DNA of 64,000 bases from Bdellovibrio sp. CG22_combo_CG10-13_8_21_14_all_39_27 (GTDB taxonomy: Bacteria; Bdellovibrionota; Bacteriovoracia; Bacteriovoracales; Bacteriovoracaceae): NCBI GenBank assembly GCA_002786715.1, contig PCTW01000082.1, positions 30,639 through 94,638 of the forward strand. The letters run 5' to 3'. The position numbers and the translations under genes were made by a program. The notes beneath the pieces were generated by a model. That model worked only from the letters and a program-made list of their open reading frames with translations. It ran no database searches and was not told the origin of the DNA. Positions within the stretch are counted from its first letter, which is position 1, and the number at the start of each line of letters is the position of its first letter. This document shows, piece by piece, positions 8,301 through 16,700 of this stretch.

Positions 8301-10226
8301 CAGCTGCGAAACGGAAAAGTTAGAACTTAAACTAGCAATTCGATTTGAACCAATCCTAATTGTAGATGTCGAAACTCCTGAACGATTCACTGTCGCCACG
8401 ACCGTCGGACCAAATTGAGTCCCATCGACAAAAAGACGTGTTTCTCCATTAACAAAATCCGCATTTACTTCTAACTCATATTCTTGTCCTGCAACAGCAT
8501 TAAAGATTCCAAATCCTGAAGTTGAAACGAGGACTCCCGTATTGTCCCATACGTATGCTTTAAGCTCTCCTGTGGTAGCATCATGATTAAGTTGAAAGCG
8601 GTTAACCTCTGAACTTGAACTCGCAAAAGAACCAAAAAAAGCTTGATTTGTACTTGGTGTACCATTGTAATTTGGAATAATTTTGAGTCTCACGGCAACT
8701 AGTTGATCAAAATTGTCCTTCCCTGCCGGATCATAATCAACATAGCTTATATCATTGTGAGCAAGGTTTAAACTTCCACTGCTAATACCTGCTTGACCGA
8801 CTGCTGTCCCCGTCAGAGAACCAAGGCCGATATCACCATCAATGCTGGAGTTGTAGCTAGCGTAAAATGTGGCAGTTGGGATATAGCCTTTCTTAAGGGC
8901 GACTGTTCCATTGGCGACTTCAATTTGAGAAGGATCACTCAGTGTAAATCCAATCGAATTATCAAAAGAATACGTCGTATTTCCACCCGAGAGTAAAATC
9001 AGATCACTTGTTCCACAAAAATCCTCCACGATAGAAAATTCATCTTTATCTTGATCGGCCAAAGCTGGTGCACTACAGCCAGTAATAACTTGTGATCCAC
9101 TGTTTTGAAAAACAAAAGAAGTACTTGAGCTGCTTGTTTCCCCAACCATTGTAGGAGCAAGCGCTGCTTCGAGAGGAGAAACAGACATCAAGGAAGCATC
9201 CGTTGCTGTAAAGGAAATTCCTTGATCGATTGTTTTGACCAAGCCACCAACCGTACAATTCATTGAAAGAGTCAGATTTTTGGGACCAATCGTTTGAGGT
9301 TTAGCCTTCAATTGAACAGAGCAATAGCCACCTTCAGCAACGAGTATTGAAACCGAACAAGAGTTAAATGAAACTTCAAAATCAGAGGTATCGCCAACTA
9401 ATTGTGCCGCCGAACATCCAGTGGCATCTGCTCCCCCCTCATTAACGAAGGCAAACACTTCGGGATTGGAAACTGAGCCGATAGGAGTATCGGCAAATAC
9501 TTTTCGATCTGGATAAAGGGATACGGCTGGAATTTTTGGAGTACTGCTACAGTATTTATGAGTGCTCTTAATAATTGTATTATTTGAAAAGATAATATCA
9601 TCACAAACTTCAAAAGAAGTACCCTCAGATAAAATTTTAGCATTACCAGAAACTTGAGTTTTCCCATGAACTTTAATTGAAATAAGATTAGCATTTGGTA
9701 TTTCGAATTTACTTTTTGGAAGTGCGTCGATCGGACCAACATAGGCATTTTCGGTTAAGCGTGCCTGACCGTAAACTTCAGAGAATATGACGATAGAGTT
9801 GCCTCTTAAAACAGCTTGACCGTAAATAAGTGAGTTCGTAACATCAACATCGTCGTATAATTTTGCCTGGCCATAAATCCTAGACAAATCTATTGATAAT
9901 AATCCCCTCGCATTTGTTCCATCCAGAAAAGCATTGCCTTCCACAATTGAATTTAATTGAATCGAGACCTTGCCTTTAACATAGCTAAAGCCAGCAACTT
10001 TTGAACCGCCATCAATAGTGACAGAAGAACCATCGACTGTTGCGTAGTCACAAACCATGGAATCAGCACCAATATGAGGATCGCCTATTATTTTCGCAGA
10101 GTCAGAAACAAATCCTCCACCATTTTCATGAAAATGACCTGGCTGTCCGTTGCAAGGCTTAACTTGCGCGAATAGCGGGAAGGAAAAGACAATAAAACAC
10201 ACTGCAAGCAATTTTTGCTTGATCAT
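2310..10226 (-). CDS. Giant secreted modular protein: beta-helix, about 18 ASH-type repeats, LamG-like insert
   Basis: The reading frame opens upstream, but ATG 10226 is chosen because GGAGA lies 7 nt before it and a signal peptide follows at once (MIKQKLLAVCFIVFSFPLFA). This gives 2638 residues. Residues about 25-210 form a beta-helix-like cap with the C-x(n)-HENGGGFV motif shared with the two downstream genes. From about 235 to 2545 there are roughly 18 repeats of about 100-105 residues. The pattern is P-x(3)-DFG, then F-x-I-x-N-x-G, then GCSxPxLxG, then DF/EF, D-x-C, SCxVxVxAxP and R-x-C-x-x-GG, resembling ASH / choice-of-anchor D domains. Most repeats carry four cysteines. Repeat 2 is interrupted by a LamG/concanavalin-like domain (about 475-645) and a YWNG segment (about 670-770). 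The C terminus has one degenerate RCC1-like unit. The likely role is a long surface stalk or adhesin; this is inference. Confidence 0.85.
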   Translation of the reverse strand: MIKQKLLAVCFIVFSFPLFAQVKPCNGQPGHFHENGGGFVSDSAKIIGDPHIGADSMVCDYATVDGSSVTIDGGSKVAGFSYVKGKVSIQLNSIVEGNAFLDGTNARGLLSIDLSRIYGQAKLYDDVDVTNSLIYGQAVLRGNSIVIFSEVYGQARLTENAYVGPIDALPKSKFEIPNANLISIKVHGKTQVSGNAKILSEGTSFEVCDDIIFSNNTIIKSTHKYCSSTPKIPAVSLYPDRKVFADTPIGSVSNPEVFAFVNEGGADATGCSAAQLVGDTSDFEVSFNSCSVSILVAEGGYCSVQLKAKPQTIGPKNLTLSMNCTVGGLVKTIDQGISFTATDASLMSVSPLEAALAPTMVGETSSSSTSFVFQNSGSQVITGCSAPALADQDKDEFSIVEDFCGTSDLILLSGGNTTYSFDNSIGFTLSDPSQIEVANGTVALKKGYIPTATFYASYNSSIDGDIGLGSLTGTAVGQAGISSGSLNLAHNDISYVDYDPAGKDNFDQLVAVRLKIIPNYNGTPSTNQAFFGSFASSSSEVNRFQLNHDATTGELKAYVWDNTGVLVSTSGFGIFNAVAGQEYELEVNADFVNGETRLFVDGTQFGPTVVATVNRSGVSTSTIRIGSNRIASLSSNFSVSQLALFSSIQHSSNYTVASDWLSYPQDNPYVELATAISLSSALKNFKERATYINGDLIRYLLSDDNGVTWKYWNGFAWTLSNESLAQTSTAQTISQKISLLGPNGQFKFRAYLHSGTGQSTPLLDELVIGDRVGECEVRIAPKPTSSGEKKATLTRTCTSSGTASTTKEGITYSALNPVLNVTPSSFHYGTYNLSVPSAVEVFKFRNDSGSLAQFCSAPVILGANPTDFIIVSDGCGTTSLASGQSCDVSVQATAQDIGTRSATLFRNCVQGGVASTVANGLTIFGEDQLPVIKISPENLDFGNLLIGEVSDTFEIKINNIGGTDATGCSPATLTGAHPSEFEIVADDCSASDLPANIGQCSLYVRAKPTGIDLRTADLTRNCVNGGLVTTVLEVQSQVLSPTPELSFSPVSYDFGPAPIGSTYNTQTFTISNLGNADAQKCSVVYLTGKNFDDFLITADNCGSSDLPAMSTCTVDVTTNPNQLGIIKASLTRTCLIGGTVKTLSNGIIAESRPNTPELSISPLAFDYGGVSLGSSLTQNFTISNSGFGSATGCSLPTIDGDTSDFAISLDGCGTNNVGQNSTCDIALDFIPQSGGVKSLNLRRNCTVGGEIVSTISGTGVSPNLEIAPLSFDFGTIEVAQSSTPQLFTITNTGDGTAIGCTTPIISGVDADQFSLSIVNCPDGNMSPQGGTCSVNVQFSPTTRLLKSATLERTCTIGGVISASLTGTGIGPILSTAPAPIDFGYVANNQASPNLTVTLTNTGDAVATGCGIYTLETGHNLEFEIVSGSDTCTSSLGIGQSCTVDLRAIPTTLGSKSTLLRRTCSNGSLESSVIAESANPTLNMTPLAYDFGDVTLGAYSTQHTFTLSNPGPIDITSCSAPGLSGLNASDFALTSVSNCTDHLNVGQSCNIYVSAHPTNLNALVASLDFSCPLIGTISSALSATGVPIIAKMPINPAQFDFLKVGMGNSSASKVFKVTNTSGGKSKLCSPPTLVGIDADQFQIITTTCSTNMNAMDSCEIEVASTPTTLGAKTARIERECIVGGKAIADIKSLSESANPMISFLQSSYQFPKVQVLSTGQVFYAKVRNNGPGMASSCTPASLVGGNASEFSIIDDQCSSNNLSAQSVCLIAIESRTISIGPKSTSLVRDCGIGGTASMQLSAIAEGSDSHLSFSKVEHDFLSIGVNHASQILNLSFTNLGTGSARSCSAPLLTGADVTSFTIVQETCSTQDLGPKESCQVQVMAAPVSLGQKNAILSRTCGFGGTGQTSLKVTGVSANSEQGVTPSTFAFGDSTTGQNSKQQVFKFTNNGVASLLNCSATIIQGANASDFSIVSDSCLSTLNAHESCQVVVEARPASTGVKVAQLSHACGIGGDATASLSVEGKLEESALIANQSQINFGSIVSGQATKEIDLVITNSSSGVARSCISPVLSGINASDFSISRDTCGTEDLGASQACHVGITAHPSSLGQKVASLDYSCALGGSVSIDLKANSISGVLSLTVNPPSYQFPPTVVGNSSSLKKITFNNLGEGKVSGCSAPTLTGIDAADFELEVDQCLTNDLDAGSSCFVQVYAKPQSIGLKSATLERVCAIGGTVSSNLTTFAKLGNSALSFSPSEHDFLVVGENQISKQQVFKVINNGPGPVKGCSAPVLEGVDAAEFSIITLSEKSCGTNDLAPGDYCQFAIESAPTSLTKKEAQVRRTCSIGGSVTANLHSMGKLLPSSIVMAPKAFNFQNVGVGYQSPERVFTFLNNGTGYLRGCSNPQLTGSNSIEFSIDYTSLLKPCSSVTELAPGDFCQGSISSIPSELLGERTAQVSFSCTKGGSIQGDLYANGIDPDFPTLLLRPQVLKLSKNETSIIEIFNIGFADALDCAPLSLVGRDSKNLVLLDNDCRDQKIQEGESCSIKIRAKSEIDKAFGFQKCGDFTGMNTVISNRKEMSRSLTEPINWIDDCSLTNEGEVHCFDKVQRKDSAIKKLPFIKEMYKKNNKLCFKTLTNNEICQ
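2590..9530 (-). repeat. Tandem cysteine-bearing ASH-like protein repeats (about 18 units)
   Basis: Protein-level tandem repeats inside the giant gene, about 310 bp per unit. I counted 17 clear units plus a degenerate last one. Most units have four cysteines at equivalent places: GCS, D-x-C or D-x-C-G, SC-x-V, and R-x-C-x-x-GG. Similarity between units is at the protein motif level; the DNA is well diverged, so this is an old expansion and not a recent slippage array. The second unit is split by an inserted lectin-like segment at about 7900-8990. Confidence 0.8.
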
Positions 10227-10299
10227 TCTGTTCTCCATTAAAGGAAGTAAATTTTTTTGTAAAAAACTACTCAATTCATCCATGAATTGAAGAAACCAC

Positions 10300-10317
10300 T
10301 TCTTACGAACGTAAGAA
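10300..10317. promoter_or_regulatory. Perfect inverted repeat upstream of the giant gene
   Basis: TTCTTACG-AA-CGTAAGAA has 8-bp perfect arms and lies about 74 bp before the ATG at 10226. No T-run follows on either strand, so it does not look like an intrinsic terminator. It could be an operator for the beta-helix protein operon. This is a sequence observation only. Confidence 0.35.
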
Positions 10318-10384
10318 AAAAGTGAAATTCAATTCTTGAGTCACAAAAGTATAAGAACAATAAAAAGTGATGGTCAATAAATTT

Positions 10385-10407
10385 GATGGTTAATTTTTTT
10401 AACCATC
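10385..10407. repeat. Inverted repeat between the kinase operon and the giant gene
   Basis: GATGGTTAA and TTAACCATC arms (9 bp) flank a loop of five T. A partial direct copy, GATGGTCAAT, lies just upstream. It sits downstream of the stop of the receiver-kinase gene (10455) and upstream of the giant gene. No clear U-tract follows on the minus strand, so it may be a weak terminator, an mRNA-stabilising hairpin or an operator. Confidence 0.35.
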
Positions 10408-10454
10408 GACAAACCTAACTCTTTAAATTTGCTGAAATCGAATAATATCAGAAG

Positions 10455-11594
10455 TTAACTCTCCCCTTTTAATGGCAGCTCAATTCTAAATGTTGAAAAC
10501 TCATCGCTATCGACATAGTGAATTTCACCAGAGAGTTTTTGCGTAATATTGCTTTTGACAAAAGAAAGTCCCATGCCCATTCCCGACTCTGAGGTTAAAT
10601 TTTTGGTCGAAAAATTAGGCTCAAACAAATAGGGGATATTGTCTTCATTTACGCCTGGCCCTGAGTCGATAACATCCAAAATTAATTTGTCAGTAGTTTC
10701 AATGGCGCTCAGTTCAATCCACCTCTCAATACAATTCTGTTCAACGATGGAATGCATGGCATTTGAAACCAGATTAACTAACGATTGCAGGATAATGATT
10801 TCACTCCCAAAAATGGTAAGGTTGGGCTCACAATTATACTTAAGAGTAATTTTGTTAATCGCAAATTTCTGGCCGAAGTATTGCTCTATTGACTTAAACA
10901 AGTCATCCACCTTAATGCGCTCAAATTCGATTTTTGTGTCATTTGCTATGAGTTTTCGATATTGATTGGCCAGCTTCTCTATTCTTTGAGCACCAAGATA
11001 ACCTCTCTTTGAAAAGTCGTTAATTTTTGCCATAAGCTCATCTTCCAAGGAGTTTGAAGAGAATTCTTCAATTCCCATAAAGCTCATCAAAACGATTGAA
11101 TTGAAATTGCTGAGGTCATGAATAAGACCTCCCGCGACTTCCCCCATTTGCATCATCTTCTCTTTTGACTTAATTCTTTCAAATTCTTTTTTGAGAAGAA
11201 GCTCAAACTCCTGACGGACAATGGCTACTCTAATGGCATAATCCAATTGAACCTTGTTAAAGGGCTTGGGTAAAAAACCATACATCAAAGTTTGGGTTGC
11301 ATTTTGAAAGACCTCAGAGTCCATATTGCCAGTGATGTAAATAATCGGAACATTACTTCGATCTTTCACTTTTGTCGCAAAATCCACACCACTCATCTCT
11401 CCAGGTAAATTTATGTCAAGCAACAGAAGTTCAACCTCTCCACTGGCCAGATCCTTTTCCAGAGGTTCGAGTTCAATCTTCTCATAAGAGTTAAGCACCA
11501 CATGCCCCAAGGCCTGAAGTAAGAGCTCTAAATTTCTTCGTACCACAGCATTATCTTCAACGATAATTATCTTCTTAGATAGATTCTCTTTCAT
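10455..11594 (-). CDS. Hybrid response regulator / histidine kinase (REC-DHp-CA)
   Basis: 379 residues, no membrane segment. Residues 8-125 are a CheY-like receiver: acidic pair E13-D14, phosphoacceptor D60 in LLLLDINLPG, T88 and K110 in FLPKPF. A short helix leads to a dimerisation/H-box at H159 (GGLIHDLSN) and a C-terminal ATPase domain with NLVSNAMHSI (N box), DSGPG (G1) and GMGMGLSFVKS (G2). The receiver-first order means phosphorelay input into a cytoplasmic kinase. ATG 11594 has AAGGAG 6 nt upstream, and that SD contains the stop of the preceding sensor kinase gene (9 bp gap). The two genes therefore probably form one signalling operon. No DNA-binding output domain is present. Confidence 0.88.
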   Translation of the reverse strand: MKENLSKKIIIVEDNAVVRRNLELLLQALGHVVLNSYEKIELEPLEKDLASGEVELLLLDINLPGEMSGVDFATKVKDRSNVPIIYITGNMDSEVFQNATQTLMYGFLPKPFNKVQLDYAIRVAIVRQEFELLLKKEFERIKSKEKMMQMGEVAGGLIHDLSNFNSIVLMSFMGIEEFSSNSLEDELMAKINDFSKRGYLGAQRIEKLANQYRKLIANDTKIEFERIKVDDLFKSIEQYFGQKFAINKITLKYNCEPNLTIFGSEIIILQSLVNLVSNAMHSIVEQNCIERWIELSAIETTDKLILDVIDSGPGVNEDNIPYLFEPNFSTKNLTSESGMGMGLSFVKSNITQKLSGEIHYVDSDEFSTFRIELPLKGES

Positions 11595-11603
11595 ATAATC
11601 TCC

Positions 11604-13511
11604 TTAGTCACATGACGATCTGAGAACAATCGCAAATGTTGTATTCTTCTCGTCTTTGTCATAATAAATTTTACCATTAAAAAAACCTACAATTTCCTTG
11701 CATATCGCCAGTCCAAGACCTGAACCTTCTGATAAATCTTTCGTTGAAAAGAAAGAATCAAACATTTGATTCTTTGCTTCTCCTGAAATACCCTCTCCTG
11801 AATCTTGAAAGCGAATGAGAACTTCTTCTGCCTTCTCATTTTTCTCAATATGAATTTTGATCCATTTCTCTTTCAGTCCCTTTATCGCAAAGACACTGTT
11901 GCTGATCAAGTTTATAAAGATTTGGGCCAATAGTATGTGCTGGCCAAAAACGTAAACGTCCATAGCTGCAGGATCGAAATGAACCTCGACGTTATTGCCT
12001 CTAATCGATTTCTCACTTAGCTTCACGGCATGCGAAATAACACTTTCCAGATGAGACGTATCGTCCTGAGAAGGAGTATCCTCACTTGATCTAGCCAGCT
12101 GTTTAATCAGGTTATTAAGCTCGATCATTTCATTTAGGGTTTCTCTTATATGATTGAACTGCTCAATCACAAGAGGATTTCTCTTGCTCTCATCCTCTAA
12201 TGCCATTTCGAGAAGTTCAGCAGAACTTAAGAGAGCACTAATAGGAGTACTGTATTGATGTGAAAGAGAGGCACTCATTCGACCGATGCCAGCGACGCTC
12301 GCAGCATGAAATTGCTTCATTTTATTTTCAAGCTCAATTTCTTTGGTAATATCAAATCTTAAAGCGGCATATCCTTCAATCTCACCATAGCGATTTTCAA
12401 TGGGGGCGATGACTGAATAAACCCAATAAGGTGATTGATCTTTTTTCTTATTTTTTATTTTACCGATCCAAACCTTTCCGTCTTTTAAGCAATCCCACAT
12501 CTGTTTGAAAAACTCTTTCGAATGGGTTCCACTATTAATAATTCGGTGATCATTTCCATAAAGCTCTTCTTTTGAATATTGCGATATCTCCTGGAACATT
12601 TCGTTGGCATAAGTAATTTTTCCGTGTTTATCCGTGATACTAAAAATGGTCGATGAATCAATGAACTTGCGATAAAAAAGACCGAGGTTGTAATACTCAT
12701 CAAGTCCCGCTTTAATTCTGCGGTAAAGAGATGATAAAAGGATAAAGATCAGCACACATCCAAAAGCAATGCCGATAATATACTTTCTCTCCGACCTCAC
12801 ATCAAAAATAGCGCTTAACTTCCATGAAAAACTGGTCAACGAGGCGAGATGGGGCTCTTTTCCACTGGGAGAAACTTCTATGATCTTGACCAGTCTTCCC
12901 TGAAGATAGGCCAATAGCCCTTCATTCGATGGAATTTCAGCAATTGATATCTCAAAATCTTTGATCCCATCCAAAATCTCTTTGATATAATCGCTCGAAA
13001 TATTTAAAACGAGATAACCCCCGTTGTTCAGGCGCGTTCCCACACGAAAGGTGATCTCCTCGTTAATGACAACTCCATTTTCAATATTGTTATCAATGGG
13101 GCCGACGTATATTTGGTCATCCTGTATTTTCTTTAACTCTTGAAAGTAATAGCGCTCCCCTTTATTTTGCAGTTGATCCTTGCTCACCTCGACAAAGCTC
13201 GTTCCGTAATGATTGAGTCGATAAAGCTCTTGTCCAGCGGAGTTCAAAATTCGAACTTGAGAATACAGAGGAGAAAGTTTTGCAAATTCATAGAGGGTGC
13301 TGCGAGGTTTATTTGAGAGATATTTTATATCCCTCACTGAATTAAAAAGTGTATTTCTGAGTGAAGTACTTAAAATCTGAGAGCCTCTAATAATAGAACT
13401 CTCTGTTTGTGCAGTTCCAACACGATAGAGGTAGGTAAATAAAGCAATCGTTACAAATCCAATTAAACAATAAAAAATGATCTGCTCGCGCAGAGATTTA
13501 CTTAATTTCAT
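11604..13511 (-). CDS. Membrane sensor histidine kinase (Cache-like sensor, PAS, HisKA, HATPase)
   Basis: 635 residues. TM1 at about 10-28 and TM2 at about 243-262 flank a periplasmic Cache-like ligand domain (QVRILNSAGQE, then RYYF and YVGPID motifs typical of double-Cache sensors). A PAS domain follows (about 280-395, including DKHGKITYANEMF). Next are a HisKA domain with H in SASLSHQYSTPISALL and an ATPase domain with INLISNSVFAI, DSGEG and GSGLGLAIC. It is the first gene of the pair, and the receiver-kinase hybrid downstream is its likely partner. The SD before ATG is weak. The ligand is unknown. Confidence 0.9.
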   Translation of the reverse strand: MKLSKSLREQIIFYCLIGFVTIALFTYLYRVGTAQTESSIIRGSQILSTSLRNTLFNSVRDIKYLSNKPRSTLYEFAKLSPLYSQVRILNSAGQELYRLNHYGTSFVEVSKDQLQNKGERYYFQELKKIQDDQIYVGPIDNNIENGVVINEEITFRVGTRLNNGGYLVLNISSDYIKEILDGIKDFEISIAEIPSNEGLLAYLQGRLVKIIEVSPSGKEPHLASLTSFSWKLSAIFDVRSERKYIIGIAFGCVLIFILLSSLYRRIKAGLDEYYNLGLFYRKFIDSSTIFSITDKHGKITYANEMFQEISQYSKEELYGNDHRIINSGTHSKEFFKQMWDCLKDGKVWIGKIKNKKKDQSPYWVYSVIAPIENRYGEIEGYAALRFDITKEIELENKMKQFHAASVAGIGRMSASLSHQYSTPISALLSSAELLEMALEDESKRNPLVIEQFNHIRETLNEMIELNNLIKQLARSSEDTPSQDDTSHLESVISHAVKLSEKSIRGNNVEVHFDPAAMDVYVFGQHILLAQIFINLISNSVFAIKGLKEKWIKIHIEKNEKAEEVLIRFQDSGEGISGEAKNQMFDSFFSTKDLSEGSGLGLAICKEIVGFFNGKIYYDKDEKNTTFAIVLRSSCD

Positions 13512-13678
13512 GACCTACCATTAGTAATAAATAGTAATTATTAAGATAGCTCACAATAAAATTTAAGTATATCAAGCCAACGCTAAATATTTTTTAACTC
13601 CCTGAAGAACCAAAAAGATCAAATATTCTCTCTGACTTTTGACTCGGATGAATTGTGTCATTGAATCCATTCTTATGA

Positions 13679-13697
13679 GTGTCTAAAACTTAGACAC
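13679..13697. promoter_or_regulatory. Palindromic operator candidate, copy 1
   Basis: GTGTCTAAAACTTAGACAC: perfect 8-bp arms around AAC. It ends about 92 bp before the ATG at 13789. A closely related palindrome sits at 20458-20474, about 83 bp before the start at 20557. The shared form is TGWCTAAAAMTTAGWCA. The similar position before two exported-protein genes suggests a common regulator. No T-tract follows, so it is not a terminator. Confidence 0.5.
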
Positions 13698-13788
13698 CAT
13701 AGACTTAAACTCTATTGTCATTTTAGTGAGTTAAAGGTCCTAAAATGGCCTCCTTTTTGCTCATAGAATCAACATTGAGGAAGGTTCT

Positions 13789-16700
13789 ATGACCAAAAAA
13801 GCGATTATCGTCGCTCTGACATTCATACTCATGGGTTGCTCAAAAAAAGCTGAGCGCCAGCATCCGACGTTGTCGGACATGGGCTTCTCTGCCTCAAAAG
13901 TTACTCAAACATCAATTGATCAAGACACCACTGGTGAGTGGGCCCTTATGGGAGATCTCAAAAATGCCAGTCTTATAGGCCTGCAAACCTGTTTAAAAGA
14001 TCCGCTTCTCGCTCCCTTATATCAAGAGCCAGTAAAGGTGGTAACGCCTTATAAAACTCATCAAGTCGTGGCCGATGCTAACGGCTGTCTCCAGTGGAAT
14101 GAGTGGATTGAATTTAATCCGTTAGCTCAGCAAGATTTCATGGAATATCCTGTCGAAATTTTAAACAGTAGAAATAATCAGGCGATGATTGAACTTCCCC
14201 TTATGGTGAACCCATGGAAGAGTCGCGATAATGTTCGCGATCTTCGTTACGATGAAACTCCTGAAAGTCACAAGAGCAGCAAGCTTGATGAAGCCTCCCC
14301 TTTTAAGGTCGTCGCCGTCAGCTTTAAACAACTCTCCCCTGTGCGCGGTCGCAATGGACAATCTCTCTTGCCTTTTCATGCTGAGTTCAGACTCCAAGTT
14401 GAACGCTTAGATGAATTTGGAAAAATTGTTCGCACAGATATTAAGCAGGCCAATCTTGAAACGAAACTGACTTTAATAGACAACAATAGTAAAGTCATCG
14501 GCATGAGCTCGCAAAGCTCTCGCTCGCAAAATGGAAGTTTTGTGATTGATGGTGAGATGCCTATCATTAATAACCTCACTGGACTTTCATCATTAGAAGT
14601 GATTTTTAATATTCAGTTACCAATGACGAAATTTCCTGCGCTTTCAGTTTCCCTTCCCATGGCCGGAATTGAAGGGGGCTCAGTGGCCGAAGCAAGGCCT
14701 GTTGAAGACCCATCCAAAGTTGAAGAATTGCGAAGTGATGCCATCATGGCCCAAGCCGTAAAAAAAGATGAAGAGGATGCGGAAAATGATGTCTCTGCTT
14801 CACAAAGCTTTATCGTGACAAGAATCGATGCTCGTGCAGGTTCTCTCGTCAGTGACTCTTACCAGAAAACATCTCGTCGTACTCAACGCACGCGCTTGAG
14901 TTTATGTCTCGCCGATTCTATTAGCTCTTCGCTCGCCCGCCCGTTAGGAAATATTGATTTTAAAGTTACGAGTGACGTGGGCACAATTGAGCAAACCGAA
15001 AAGAGAACGCAGGCCAATGGCTGTAGCGATATTTCGCTTTTACTCGATTATGATCTCTTTGACTGTGAAAACTTTATTCCCGTTAAGTTAACAATAAAAG
15101 GCACTGGCGAACTCGAAGGTCATCAGGTCACGAGAGAAGTGGCGGTGAATCCTTGGAATGATGCCGACTATTTTTATGATATTGAACGCCAAGGCGCTGC
15201 CCCAAAACTTGCTTGCGTCCCTCCTACACTTTTCATGAGTGGTTTATCGTTTATCAATCAAGGTCTCGTACGTTCAGAACTTAAAGTAGATCGTTACTTA
15301 CAACTCAATCTCAAGCGTCGTTATCAAATTCAATTAAACCCTCAGGTTCTTGTAGGAATGAGTTCTCTTCGAGAACAAGCTCCACGGGCCTTAAGCTTTG
15401 GAAGAATTAAGACCAAGATCAGTCTTTATGCTCCAACCACGGACCAACTTGATTATTTAAATCCTAAAGCATCAGATCTGATGTTTTTAAGCTCTACCGA
15501 GGCAGAAGGCGAAATCAATGCCGGTGGGCAAGTGCTATTGAATATTGATCTGCCTTTTGATGTTGCGGACACTCACCTTCTTTCACATAAAAATATTATC
15601 ATTATTGAATTGAGTTCGGATCAATTTAGTAAAGTAGAAAAAAGCACATTCTTGGCATCATTTATTGCTGGAAGCTCGCAGGGAACAATGTCAGCAACGA
15701 AAGCTGATAACAAGCTGATTGAACAACTTGCTCAAATTAAAAAAAGCAGTGTTGAACCCTTAAAACAGTCGCCTGTTGCTATTTATCGTGACTATCTCAC
15801 TTCTATTCAAAAAGAAAATCACCAATTTAAAAGCTTTGAAGACTTTAAGTCATTAAATGAAGAGCGCCCGCTTGGAACTCAAGACTGGCAACTCGGCCGA
15901 GGCATGAATAAAGAGCGATACTTTTCAGAACTATCATTTGAAGAAACCAGAATGATGGCCAGAGAAAATGGAAAGCTTCCAAGCGAAACGTTGAAGAAAT
16001 TATGCCGCCATTTTTACCAGATTCCACAAATTAAACGAGAGCTTCGTTCCCTTGGTGGAATTAACTATGTGGCCGACGGTGGATCTCTTTTCTTAAAATG
16101 CGTTGAAAACCCACGAGCTTATATTAATGTTTTAGGCATGACCTTCATCGATAAATTGATGAAGGAGAAAGAAGGCATGGCCCCTGCAAAATTTATTGCC
16201 GACAACAATGGCAAGCTCAATCGTGGAAAAGGTTATTTTGCTGGCAGTGGTGAGCGATCTGGAGTCGATCATACCACCAGCGAAGGTGAATCGTGGATGC
16301 TTGCCTTTGGTGGTGAATTTGGATTTCCAAATCCTTTTAGTTTTGGAATGGAAGGTGGCTATGCTCGTACTTACGCCATTTCTGATTCGAAATCAGTAGG
16401 TAGCTCGCAGATGGCGATGGTTCGTTACGGATCAAACCAAGATGATCTCAATCTCAATTATGAATCTCTTACTTTAGAGGTCATTGCGGAAACCAAAGAA
16501 TGCTTTACCGCTGGTGCACAAAAGGCATTAAGAACTATTCAAGTATGCCTCCCAGAAAGTCGCCTCCAAAAGATTCAAGAGACTTGGTATTTTATTGAAG
16601 AATCAGTATCGGCGAATAATGGTGTCATTGCAGATGGAACTCGTCCTGGACAAGACTATCTCGCCCAAGTTGTTCGTGGACAGGATAACTTCAATCGTAT

